Source of the DNA: Sipunculus nudus
Lineage: Eukaryota; Annelida; Sipuncula; Golfingiida; Sipunculidae
Assembly (NCBI GenBank): GCA_026874595.1
Contig: CM049311.1
Span: forward strand, 49,169,676-49,233,675
DNA: 64,000 bases
Direction: 5' to 3'
Position numbers and translations under genes: made by a program. The notes under the pieces are model-generated. The model was given only the letters and a program-made list of their open reading frames with translations. It was not told the origin of the DNA and made no database searches. Below are positions 13,136 to 25,900 of this stretch, in pieces; position 1 is the stretch's first letter; every line of letters begins with the position of its first letter.

Positions 13136-13907
13136 TAGGCAGTGCATAACAAATGTGGCTATAATGTTTAAAGCATTAATTTCTCATGATTTTCTCATTC
13201 CTAAACAGTACTCTTTGATATGCTACAGAGTACTGTATTATCCCCTCACATTGGGGTCAAGGTCACAGGACCAACTTCTTGAAAGAGCTTGTGGGTGCAT
13301 TTGAAGCACAAGTGTTCATCCCAAACCTGCTATCTTTCACATATGGATCACATACCAATAGTGAAAGAACCCTATCAATTTTTACGTGTAAGGTCAGATG
13401 TCAAGGTCACAGAATTGCCCTACTGATTTTTCCCACTGTTTAATACACACAGTGTATGCTCCCATGTGAGGAGATGTTCATGTTTGATAATGGTAGTCTG
13501 TTTGGCAGTGGAAGGTTTTCCTTAATAACACTTTGGCTACTTGTACCACATGAGACATTTATAAATGTATTACTTTATATCAAATGAAAAGAATGTCTCT
13601 TTCTCTAGTGCTCTCTCTTTCAAATAAAGCTACACTTGTGCCACAAAAAACAAATCCAGGAATGTGTAAAGAATCCTGTCTAGCTCTGTCTGGATGCTGA
13701 AATTTATGAACTTATCCTGCTGGAAGGAAAGGGTTGAAGCCAGAGGGCCATGTCCACACCACATGAGCTATTTACTTACCATCTTGATAAGCACTTATCA
13801 GGCCAGTCCTGGCAGGCTAGGAAGTAATGTTTCCGTTGCCCCAATGAAGAGATTGCCACACGCTTGTAATTTAGTAGTCATTCATTCTTCCATTATCTAT
13901 GTTTCAG
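13136..13907. other. Intronic sequence before exon 1
   Basis: No earlier exon is recognisable here. The sequence turns into the tttcag acceptor of exon 1 at 13907. Confidence 0.6.
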
Positions 13908-13976
13908 CAAACATTCATGCGGCACCATTGGGTTCATCGACGACGGCAAGAGGGCAAGTGCAAACAGTGTGGCAAG
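13908..13976 (+). CDS. DGK exon 1 of window: start of second C1 finger
   Basis: The acceptor is gtttcag and the donor is AAG|gtgagt; phase 0 to 0. It encodes 23 residues including [19 protein letters not shown]. This closely matches the segment that opens the second, extended C1 domain of type IV DGKs. H6/H7, C18 and C21 are the likely first zinc ligands. The exon before it, which should carry the end of the first C1 domain, was not found between 8797 and 13907. Confidence 0.93.
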
Positions 13977-16900
13977 GTGAGTTGGCAGCAGTATGAACTA
14001 GAACAGCACTCAGGGAGCACATACCTCCACCAGTGTAAATAATGCCACATCCTCGTGTGCATCCATCCACTCCAGTTCTGATCACCTAAACTTTTTCCAT
14101 TTATATGAAAACCCATCAAGACATGTTCTGTGAAAGAAACAGGAAAACAGAGATGAAGTCATAACTACCAAATTAATTCTTGCAAAAGATTGATTAATTT
14201 ATAACAAGTATTAATTATTTCATTATAGATAACTAATATTTAGAATATTGTATATTTATAAGCTAAGTATGAAATTATCAATTTTCAATTTCTAACAATA
14301 GTTAATCTCTACACATGGTAAAAGGTTGAACAAATGAGAAAAAAGGTTGTTGGGTAACAGAAATATATATGTCTGGTAAAAGCACATTACTTCTGGGTCC
14401 CAGGAAAAATGGATGAATGTTAAGCCATATAGAAGGTAATACTGAGAAAAGGCTAATACGTGTAATTTGAAAATATAATCATTAAATATGCAAAAAATTA
14501 AAGATTAAAGAGCCTAGCTGATAGATCTGTGACATTATTTGCTGACATAGCTGAAGCTTTCTTTCATATATTTAAGATTAAACATATTGGAAAAAGAGGT
14601 TCTTAAAAATTTGACAAAAAGCTACATGGGTAAAAAGGGTACTAATAGTTAAACAGAATTGGAATTTTATTATAGAAAAAAGGAAGAAGCAGTTAAACAA
14701 TCTACTCATTCAGCCAATGAAGAATTTGTCCGAATATTGCTGAAAAAAAAATATTAAATCATGGAGAGCTAGTGCATGCACCTATTGCATAATGTCCATC
14801 ATAAAGGTCATGAAATTATTTGAAAATATCCCACCATCCTTGATGTAAGATTTTCAACAGATCCAGAGGTTATTTTTATCTTTGCAAGAATAGCTCTTGT
14901 ACTGTAAATATTTACAAGAATAGCTCTTTCCATTGCGAGGCCATCAACCTCAGGCTTCCCCTTGACCCAGACTGTGGGCAGCTTTTAACCTATCATGTTG
15001 TGGTTTTCCCGTTTTGTTTGGTCAGCCCATATTAGCTTTAAGGTACTTGAAATTTTACCCATGATCAAGCTGAGAGTCAGGGCACTTAATGCATTTAGCT
15101 CAGGAGCAACCTGGCCGTGAAGACCCAGGGTTTATAATGGCCCGCGGGGGAGGCGAGGAAACTATGTTGAAAAGTCATGGCTATCAGGTAATGAAAGCTG
15201 ATGTTTTAAGATCCGCCATGTCTTTTCACTCAAGACAGATCAGAATTTATATATATAGGATGTGATCTGCCTGTAGATGGCTATCCAGGACTTGTAGATA
15301 ACAGTTCCTACTTGATAAATGTAAATACCAAGAATTACCCATCTGAGGGCACTTACAGAATTAAGAAGATGACTGCCATAAAGCTCCTGCTTTAAATAGC
15401 ACTCTCACCAACTCCTTCTTTGTCTTTAAGGGTTTTTATTGATGAAAATTCATCAGATCTTACAGAAATAGGTCTACCTGAAGTGACATTGATTTGAATT
15501 TATTTGGCTGTGCTCTCAGACACATAAGCATTGTGAAAACATGCTTAAAATCAAATGGAATCATCATCAAGCAAACATCGGCTGATTTGAGTCAGTTGTT
15601 AAGTGTGCGGTGTCAAGTTTCCATATTTGGAACTAAATGAAAACGGGAAAACATGGGCTGATAATGGAAAGGATGGCTGCAGCTCATACTAATCACTGGA
15701 GGAAGGGAGCAAAAAGCAGAGTGGTTCAGATCATCATCAGATAATGCCTTGCAGTGCAATTGGAACTATTAGAGGGTGTTTTGTTTGCAAGTGGTTATTC
15801 GTATATTTTAGAAGGGAATTTAAAGTTCATTTAGCTGACATTAATGAAGCAAAACAGTAATGAAGTACTAATCCATGTTGAGGTACCAAGAAGAACCATC
15901 TGCTGTTTGTTCCACTTAGGGTTTCCATAAGGTTTTTGGTTATAATGATTAAATACTCATGTTTTGCTTTTGTGCTGTATATGACAATAACAGAACCCTT
16001 TGTAAAGTAGAAACAATATACAGTTTGTGATTTGAGTACTTTTAGAAAAGCTAGAATGCAAGTTGCAATGTTTATCTCGCTTTAGTTTGACTTTTTTCTG
16101 ATTTCAGTCATTCCAGCAGAGATTCTCTTTCCAAAGCAAGGTGAGAAGTCTTTTTTTTAAATTTATATTAATAAAAACATTTATATGCTTTCTAAACAAC
16201 ATTTTGATTGTTTCTGGGTGTTAAATAACGTGTATGGCATCATCATTAATGAGATACCAGTCCGTTTCAATGGAACACAAATTAAAACCTTTAGAAACAT
16301 TATAATGTCAATATATATGATGTATGATCTGTTTGAGATGTCTTTTGGAACATTTAAGTAACATTTGATTTAATTATTCTTTAGCTTATCCTGAGCTTAT
16401 TTATTTAAATGATGTTTGATTTTATTATTCTTTAGCTTATCCTGAGATATCTGTTCTGTCCTTTGCTGAACTTGAGCTGCTGTTGACGTGATAGATAAGC
16501 TGAGCTCTCTGCACCTAGCACAGAATGTTTATAAGAAGTATTATACATATTTTTTTCCTTTCCACTGGTGTGGGCATGGTTGTGAAAAAGAAACCTATTT
16601 TCTTCAAGCTAGGGAGTCTTCTTTAGAAGTGTTGAAGCAGATATTCATCACGCAATTACAGTTTCTTTTAATAGCCTCTTTATTGATGTTCTGGTCTGCC
16701 AAGAGGATTTTCAGAACTACTTCATAACACAGAAAAAAAGTCAAAATCAATACAACTTTCCTTGAAGTGGAATGTTTCATGTTTTCCACTCAACAGCAAT
16801 ACGGTTTCCCACTAGTGGGAGCAAAAGAAATCAAATAAGTCCAAATTAAAATGACTTTGACTTGTGTGGAAAATATGCAAATATTTAACAAAATGCTGTG

Positions 16901-19900
16901 ATTTCATGTTTTATCACTCCAGCATTAAAGCGGCTTCATGTTTTTTTACCATTGACTGCCCACACATGCTCTTAATTTTTTTACTTCACTAACTAGGAAG
17001 AAATATATTTGATAAAGCTGTCAGTGCTGGAGACTCATGGATGAGGAAAGTGAGACCTCATTACATATTTAGTTCCAGAATCTAATTCTTAGTATAATAG
17101 TAAAGTTGATGATATCCAAAATAAATCACCCATAACATATAAATATAAATTACCACTTAAGTAGGATCAAGTCATCCAGTTTAAAACAGGAAATATTGAC
17201 TTGGCTATCTGAGACCAACTGGTATGAATATCTGTTTGACTGGTATAGGTCTGCCTTAACCGGCAAGCAATTAAATCTTACTCATACATATATGAACCTT
17301 TCACATAGACCTTTCATTTTGAGTTCAGTCAATGCTACATGATTTAAGGACAATTGAAATTCAGCTTGGATAAAAAATTGATGTGTTACTTCTGAGTCTG
17401 TTAACGTTGTGTATTATTTATGGGCATTAGCTAAATTCAAAAGTTAAAACAAAGTTCAAAATGCATGATTTAATCAGATCTGTCCATCCCTCCTGGCACT
17501 GCAAGGATATTCTACTTTAGTTTATTTATTTCCTGGATATTCCAGGACACTTGTGTCATTCAGCATTCCCACTTAGCCTGTGTATTAATCTGACTGCAAA
17601 TTCATGCATATCAAATAAAGCATTAAAAATACATTATACATTAAAAACTAGAGGTTGATCTGCAAACACAAATTGGTTGCAAAAAGACCCCCTGCATGGT
17701 CAAGTTCTTGAATATAAAATAAACATAAGCTGTCAATATGTTTCCTGGCTGTATCAGTCTGACCAGAGATCAGTTTGAGGGTATCCACGTTATAGAATAT
17801 AATCTAGCCCACACATGAGAAGGAAAAAGAAATACTTTTACTTGTGGGTGGTTTTGATCTCCAGAAAAAATTTGATCTAGAAATAAATTCATCAACCTCT
17901 ATCAGCCTCCTATCCCTTCTTGGAGGTGTGGGTGTTGTGGAGCGGGGTGGGGGTGGGGGTGGGGGGGGGATTATACAGTAATGCAATTGAGAGGATATAA
18001 CATGATTTGCTCATAATGCGGTACATATTTACTCAATACCCTGGGGTTCTACATGGCTCTTCAATATCCTGAACCATCTCCGAGTCTGTGTCGGTTCCTC
18101 CAGTAAGGTGTAATATGTTCATATCTTGGAGCTACAGCCTTCAAATGATGTTATTAGGGACTGTTTGGAAGTTCATTTTCCTCATTGCTAAGAATGATGT
18201 TTTACCAGAGAAAAAATACTCATCATCAACTGAACTGTCACATCAAAAACCATTATTTGAATCTGTTACAGGAGTACAAAACAGGACTTGAGTACATTTA
18301 TTGCTATATATAAAGAGTCATATACTATTGTGATGTTTTTGAAGTTACTTTTCCAGGACCTTAAACAACATATATGTAGACTTTCCTGCAACAGCGTCAA
18401 ATCTTTTACCCTGGTTTGGTGAACAACAGCAGCTTTACTAAGAATAGTTATACAATAATGTCGGTTTTGTTTTCAAATATCATCATCTAAGTGTATCTTT
18501 TGAATAAGGTACTGGGAAATATTTATGAATTCCTCACTGTGCTAAAATATGCTACATATTTTGTTTCAATCCTTGAAGAATAAGACAGCCTTTATATAAT
18601 TTACATGTACATACAGCCATCTTTTAACAGAAGACTGTATATGGATACAGTGCCACTGTATTGTGACTGTCAGTTTATATATTCTGATTGATTGAGTTAA
18701 ATGTGTGCTGTTTATATAAAGAAAGGATCAAAACTTGGCAAGTGAAACTATATTTATATACTGGTATATATGCATTAAAGACAGCTTGGAACCTTATAAA
18801 TGGATAGGTACTGACAATATTTGATATGTTTCAGGAAATTATTGCAATCAGTTGTTCCTGGTGTAAAGCGGCGTATCACAATAAGATCAGCTGTTTTATG
18901 ATGCAGCAGATTGAGGAACAGTGCCCCCTGGGGGTTCATGCAAGCATTATTGTTCCTCCATCATGGATCATCAAAATGCCAAAAAGGGTGAGGCCGATTA
19001 TGTAACAGCATGGTAAAACATAACAGGCACATTAGTGCAATACCAAATTAATTGCCCTCACCATCAAAGCCTGCATGTCCTGCCCTTTTGACCTGATTAC
19101 TAGAATGAGCCCCCAAAAGGCTCCTACACAGGTCTTCCTTGCAAGAGGTGTATACAGGACAATGATGTCACAAAGGTCGATGACAAAGACGTCGCATATT
19201 GACTGACGTCATTAAATGGAATCGCTGCAGTGATGAATATATCACAGTTTTTGTATCCGTCGTGCAATATTTTTTATTTTTGTCTCATAAGAATTATGTG
19301 CCATGCAGGTTATTATTCACATTGTAGTCGGAGGAATGGCTCCTGCAACCTTTGGCCTAGAACTCTTTACACTGTCTCCTATATATAAAAAAATATCCCC
19401 AAAAACATGCTATCATGGGTACTGGTACAGACTACATGTGTTCTGTTCGGGAGAGCTCTCCCAAATTATGCAAATTTAATTATTGTCAAGTGACTCACAT
19501 TTTACAGTAATATTGATGACCTGATTGGCTACATGGAACAGTTATGCTCATGATTATTCATTAAATGAATAGGCTGTTAAGGTCACATAAAGTTCATGGT
19601 GAGGTCAATTGCCTGTGATTGATAAAGGACAAGACAAAATATGAAAAGCCATTTACATAACAATATTCAATATGTTCTGATGAAAATCAAATTCAGTGAA
19701 TGTATTAATGTTTGAGTTTTCCAGATATTAAATCATTTAAGCTTTTTATCCGGAGGACTCTATAAATAATAGTGTAATAGATTAATGAAAATAATTGTTT
19801 ATTTATATTTATATTACTACTACTACTGCTACCAAAGGTATTATTTATATTATCAAGCTCAGTTTATAAAATATTTATGATAAATTTCTCGGCTTCCTTA

Positions 19901-22900
19901 AATAATTATTCACTGCAAGTGTCTGCCAAGTAAAAAGTACATGAGGTGTCATCACTTAGTTCTTGATAATGGACTGAACACCAGTAGGCTGAAGATTGTT
20001 TTTATATTATATTTTTATGACAGAAGTGTGATGTTTATTTAGAGCTGTGATAAATATTTGACTTCAGGGTTCTTTCAAGTCATCAATAAGACGGAAAAAG
20101 AAAGCATCACTGAAAAAGAAGAAAAGTAAAGAAGAACATCGGCCATTTATAATTAAACCCATTCCCTCACCTCATATGAAACCTCTACTGGTATTCATTA
20201 ATCCAAAGAGTGGTGGTAATCAAGGGTCGAAGTTGATGCACAAATTCCAGTGGCTCCTGAATCCACGGCAAGTGTTTGACCTGTCGCAAGGTGGACCTCG
20301 GCTGGGGTATGTCATTACTTTACATCTGTTTTATTGCATTATAATTTGATAAATATATGTCTTTGTCTCTTCCCTCCCTTGTTTTTTGTAGCATTTGGCA
20401 CAATTAGATTTGTTCCTGATGTATCTTATATCATAATATCTGGACAGGTATCATCAGCATAGCCTGTATTCTTGTTGGTATCATCAGCATAGCATGTATT
20501 CTTGTTGGTATCATCAGCATAGCCTGTATTCTTGTTGGAAACATCAGCATAGCCTGTATTCTTGTTGCTAACATCAGTGGAGCCTGTATTCTTGTTGGTA
20601 TCATCAGCATAGCCTGTATTCTTGTTGGTAACATCAGCATAGCCTGTACTCTTGTTGATATCATCAGCATCTAAGCCTGTATTCTTATTGAAATGCTCTG
20701 TGTACCATATCATCAATATAGCCTAGCTACTCTTTTGTTGAAGTGCATGGTATGCCATATCATCTACATAGCCTGCTCTCTTGTTGGAGTGCACACTGTA
20801 CCATATCATCAACATGGCCTGCTCTTCTGTTGAAGTGCACAGTGTACCGTATCATCAACATAGCCTGCTCTCTTGTTGAAGTGCACAGTGTACCATATCA
20901 TCAACATAGCCTGCTCTTCTGTTGAAGTGCACAGTGTACCATATCATCAGCATGGACTGCTCTCCTGTTGAAGAGCACAGTGTACTATATCATCAACATG
21001 GCCGGCTCTTCTGTAGAAGAGCACAGTGTACCATATCATCAACATAGCCTGCTCTCTTGTTGAAGTGCACAGTGTACCATATCATCAACATAGTCTCCTC
21101 TCTTGTTGAAGTGCACAGTGTATCATCAACATAGCCTGGTTTCATGTTAAAGTGTGAAGTGTGTCTCAGTTATCAACATAATCTTTGCATAGCTTCAGTC
21201 TTGTTGAAATTCAGTGTGTATCAATCATCCATAAAGCTTCAAGTTTCGCTGAAGTTGGTAGATTTTGTGAAGTTTGTAGTGAATACTGATCAACAGTCAA
21301 CTTTGCTTCCATCAAAATTTAAATTGTCATGTTAGCTGTGTAGGCCCATCCAAAAAAAGTTGTCATCTTAATGCAGTGGTTGTGTAATCTAAATGGTTGT
21401 CATACATGGCTTTTCCAGTAAATAAGATGCAATGAAAAATTTCATAAATTTTTTATTTAAAATAAACTTCAAAAGTTTTGAAAGGCAAACCTTTAGCTAA
21501 AGTTTTCCATTTGTCTTTCACTGAATTATCCAAATTTTCTATTTCTTTGTACTGTCCCCAATAATCAGAGATGAATTAGATGAAGATTTTGAAAACACTT
21601 TAAATTATTGAAAAGAGAAAGAAGGGAGTTTGTTAAAGAGGGAAAGAAAGCAAAACTTAAAAGTGTAAAAGATGAAAACAAAAAAGAGAGAATATCTTAT
21701 TATAGGGTGACAGTCTGGGGGTCTTATACCAAGGAAAAGGAACTTTTAAATATTGTGCAACTGTAAATTGTATATTGTATGAAGTTAATAGTGTTAGATT
21801 TCATAAAGTATTTTCATTTATTATTCCTAGGTAGATATCACAAGTGTGCAAGGGTACAATGTCTTTTATCTACATTGAATGTTTCCAGATTAGAGTTGTT
21901 CAAGAAAGTGCCGAACCTGCGAGTGTTAGCCTGTGGAGGAGACGGGACAGTTGGCTGGATCTTGTCTACAATAGATATTCTGGGAATCAACCCTCCACCC
22001 CCTGTAGCAATTTTACCTTTAGGAACTGGTAATGACCTGGCCAGGACACTCAACTGGGGTGGGGTAAGTTTGCTTTGATTTCCATCCCCACGTGACAGGG
22101 CCAATTTCGTCCGTAATGGCAAAGAAAATAAATGAACTCTTTGGATAGTTCTTTGGATGTTGGCAATGCCACTATTTATTGTACTTGGAAAGCTGATTAC
22201 AGTATATTGATTGGTTTGGTTATATTCTTACAGTAATCCAATAAAATAAGAGGGTTAGGTATTTAAAAAGCCCCAAATAGTAAAAATTATAGACTGTTTG
22301 ATAAAGTGCATCAGAGATCAGTGTTTGGTTTTCACTAAACTTGCAAAGCTCAGATAGAGGGCTCCATCAAAAGAGCACTATAAATTTATGTAACCCAGGA
22401 TTGGCTTGCAAAGGCAAAGCAAGGATAGCAGGGTGCTGTAAGATCAAATTATTCAAATCATTTAAAGTGACACTGATGCACCAAACCTCATTTAAGAAAT
22501 CCTGCACAGTTCTTAAACTTAAACTGAGATAACAGTTTCATCAAAATGATGTCCTTGCAGTTGTTCAAAACATCATGTAGATCTCCTATATCCTGCACAG
22601 TTCGGGATCTACATGATATTTAAAACAACTTAAATGGCGTAATTTTGGTGAAACTTTGTTTTCTCAGTTAAAGTTATCGACTTCACCAGTGACATCTGGG
22701 GAGATTTTTGTCAACAAAAAAGCAAGTTATGGTCTCAGATCCAATAAAATTGTTTTTCCTGGTACCTATTGCCATCTAGTGAGAATACTGTACACTATTA
22801 ATATTACTGGTCATTTTGGTTTTCCATTCACTTTTTAATTTCAGTCATACACAGATGAACCTATATCAAAGATTTTAAGTTGTGCAGAGGAAGGGCCAGT

Positions 22901-25900
22901 TGTCCAGTTAGACAGGTGAGAGTATTTTGAAATACAGTTAATTGAATATAATGTTGTCTCTTAAGGTGTGTGTTTTCAGAGCATGTGATATTGTTATTGG
23001 TAACAGATGGATATTTTCAAAATATTAGCAGTCAGGTGTAATGATATTCTTTCTTAAATAAATACAATGCATGCTCAATACACGTTATATTATTATATAT
23101 AAATGTTTTTTTCAATAATTTCCTTTATAAAACCCTCCATACTAAATAATGAAGCAGTTCATTTAAACTAAAATATTTAACTAAACATTTTACTATTTAT
23201 ACTCAGTCCAGATCTTGAAATTTATATATAATTTAAACAATTTATCCCTTTCCATATATCCTTTTAATAGGAGAAAAATAAATTAATATATTTTGACCAG
23301 ATATAGATACCAGTGATGCCTTTCCATTATTAAACTTCTATTGAAATTGTTTTTCAAAGTTGATTCTTGGATGTAACTAAAATGTAATCTTTTATGTATG
23401 ATTGTTCCAAGCCTTTTTCTGCTTAATGTCTTTGAATTTTTATAAATTTGGTGCAGCTTTGGTTGTGCTTTGTTCATCATTTGATTTCCAGGACTTCATT
23501 GTGTGCTGTAAAGAAAGTGAGCAGAATCCACTGTACTTTGTGTTTGGTGTTGTGTAACCAGTTTCTGATTTTAGGTGGAGTTTGGAGGTAAGGCCAAACA
23601 TGGAGACAGGTGCAACCTTTGATCAGGGGGTAGATAACCTGTCACTCAATGTTATGAACAACTACTTCAGTCTTGGTGCTGATGCCCATGTCACACTTGA
23701 ATTCCATGAATCTAGAGGTAAATAGCTGAAAATTCCGGCAACAAGAAAAGTTCCAGGATTGTTTGCTTTGTCTATACACTACAGCTGGGGGATAAGTTTA
23801 AATCATTTGTGAAATCATCCCAAACTTGTGTTTTCTAAATGATATGCTTATGGCAGTGTGAACTTATTTTATTGGAATTTGAGTTTGGAAAATGCAAGAT
23901 TTAATTTTCTCTGACCTTTAACCTTTGTGTTTTGCTGATCTTTGGCAAATATATGGACATTTGATGTATTCACTGTTTTTATCCTCCAGTTAACAGTGTA
24001 TAGAGCTTGTTTCAGCATGGTTCACTTTTAGATCTTCAGATTGCCTTTTCCTCAGAAAATATTTTGACTTCCAGGACCAGCCTTCATAGAGTATATGTAG
24101 CAGATATTTATTGATGGCACAGCCCCTGTTCATCCAAGTTTCACATGTTTGACTAATGATGAAATTCTGAACAAAAATTTTCAGAATTTACCAGACCCCA
24201 CCAGAAAAATGCAGTGCAGAATTGTTCTCAAACCCCTGCAAAATTAGAAGCAAAATTTCTCCCATTTTGAATATAATGGTTTAAAACATGATAAAAATTG
24301 TGCCAAACCACACTTGGAAATGTTATGCAATATCTGCAAACACCACTTGAAAAAACATGATACAGAATTCCCAAAATGCCATCATAAAACAGATTGAATT
24401 GGCTAATCCTGTTTTAAAAAATGTGATATCCCAAACCCTTGTCAAAAGGCAGACTGGAGGCTTTGTTGAATTGAGAGAGTGAGTGTGTTTCAGATTGATA
24501 TTTTACCCCATCGTTCAATTGCAGGTGGAACTTGTATGTAGATATCCTAGACATCGAAGTTGACCCCTCGGATCTGGATCCGGGGGTAACCAGTTTACCT
24601 CTGGACGTGATGAATAATTACTTCTCTCTTGGCGCAGACGCCCATGTCACCCTTGAGTTTCATGAATCGAGAGGTAACGCCCTCTTGTGGCTGGTGATGT
24701 TACTGCATGTTGTAACCATGGGTTGACTGTCTAACCCTCGCACAGTGCACGGGGCTTTGCATTATTAATCTGTGCACTTAGACTTGTCTGTTTCATATGT
24801 TGTTGTTTTGTTGTCAAGTGCGCAGTGTAGGCATGCATAGAGTTGCTAGGATCCATAAATACCCAAAGCATGCATTTTGGTTAAATGAATTTGTTAACAA
24901 ACTTGTTGGCAAGAAACATTTCCAAAATGGCAGCTGAGGATTGTGCACATTTTGAGGATCACTATGGTAAAAGGTGTTGCCAAGGAACAAAGTAGGAACC
25001 ATGGTAACGGTTTCATTCATGCAACCTTGTTTATTTTGTGCACAGCAGTGTGTCAGTCCCTCTTCTGAACCCAATGTTGCACCTAAAATGGATGAAAATA
25101 CAGAGTATGTTTGCAATCAATTGTTTTGATATTCATACGTAAGCAGTATATTGCATGGCATGACTTTTTAAAAAGATTTTCTAAGATCTGTTGATTAACT
25201 TTAATACATTAGTAATATCTTGAGACATTGACATAATGTCCAGTCATGAAGGCTTTTTATATGTGCTTTGTACTTTTTATGTTGGCTCAAGTTATATAAT
25301 TGAAAAAGAAAATGGTTTAATTTGCATGTGTGGTTATCTTTCATGCTTAGTTTAAACTGCTATTATTGCATGGTAAATAGTTAAAGAACTGAGATTCCGT
25401 TAATAGTTAAAGACCTGAGTCTGAGGAACTTTTATTCTTTTTTAAATGCATAGTGACTTGCACTTTGCATTGTGGTGGCATGCTTTTGTTTCTCTGGTTT
25501 AATTGTCATATCTCTTACAGACATTATTTCATGTACTGCATATAGTTTTGAGTTGAATGCATATAATTGTACCATTATTACACATCTTAAAAATATTTGA
25601 ATTTAACTTCTGGCACTAATAAAAGAACATCTACCGGTATAACATATATCTAAAAGTCATATATCTTCCAGATGTTTTCATTTTACTGACGTAATGAAAA
25701 CCTCTTGTATTTCCAGTTGATAGAAGTAATATCAATTTTGTTTAAGTATTTTTTTTTAAAGAAAGAGCTCACATTTAAAATTGAGATAAAAACCATGTTT
25801 GAATCCCTGAGGATGAGGAGAAAGGACTGGAAATGTTACTGTTAAATTCATAAAGGAGAATGCGTTGAAACCAGTGATACAGTTTCTTATAAGTCAGTAC

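Noticed and set aside
8797-13907. Missing upstream DGK exon with the end of the first C1 domain
   Set aside because: No sequence with the expected cysteine pattern and splice sites was found; it probably lies left of the window.
13694-13996. 100-codon plus-strand frame overlapping exon 1
   Set aside because: It is in the wrong frame relative to the conserved zinc-finger peptide and crosses the splice sites.
15110-15170. GC-richer patch as a possible exon in intron 1
   Set aside because: No conserved peptide, no suitable splice pair, and exons 1 and 2 already join in phase with conserved sequence.
20426-20716. Minus-strand [10 protein letters not shown] repeat protein
   Set aside because: The unit is 30 bp, a multiple of three, so the frame stays open by period; it lies in an intron of the DGK gene.
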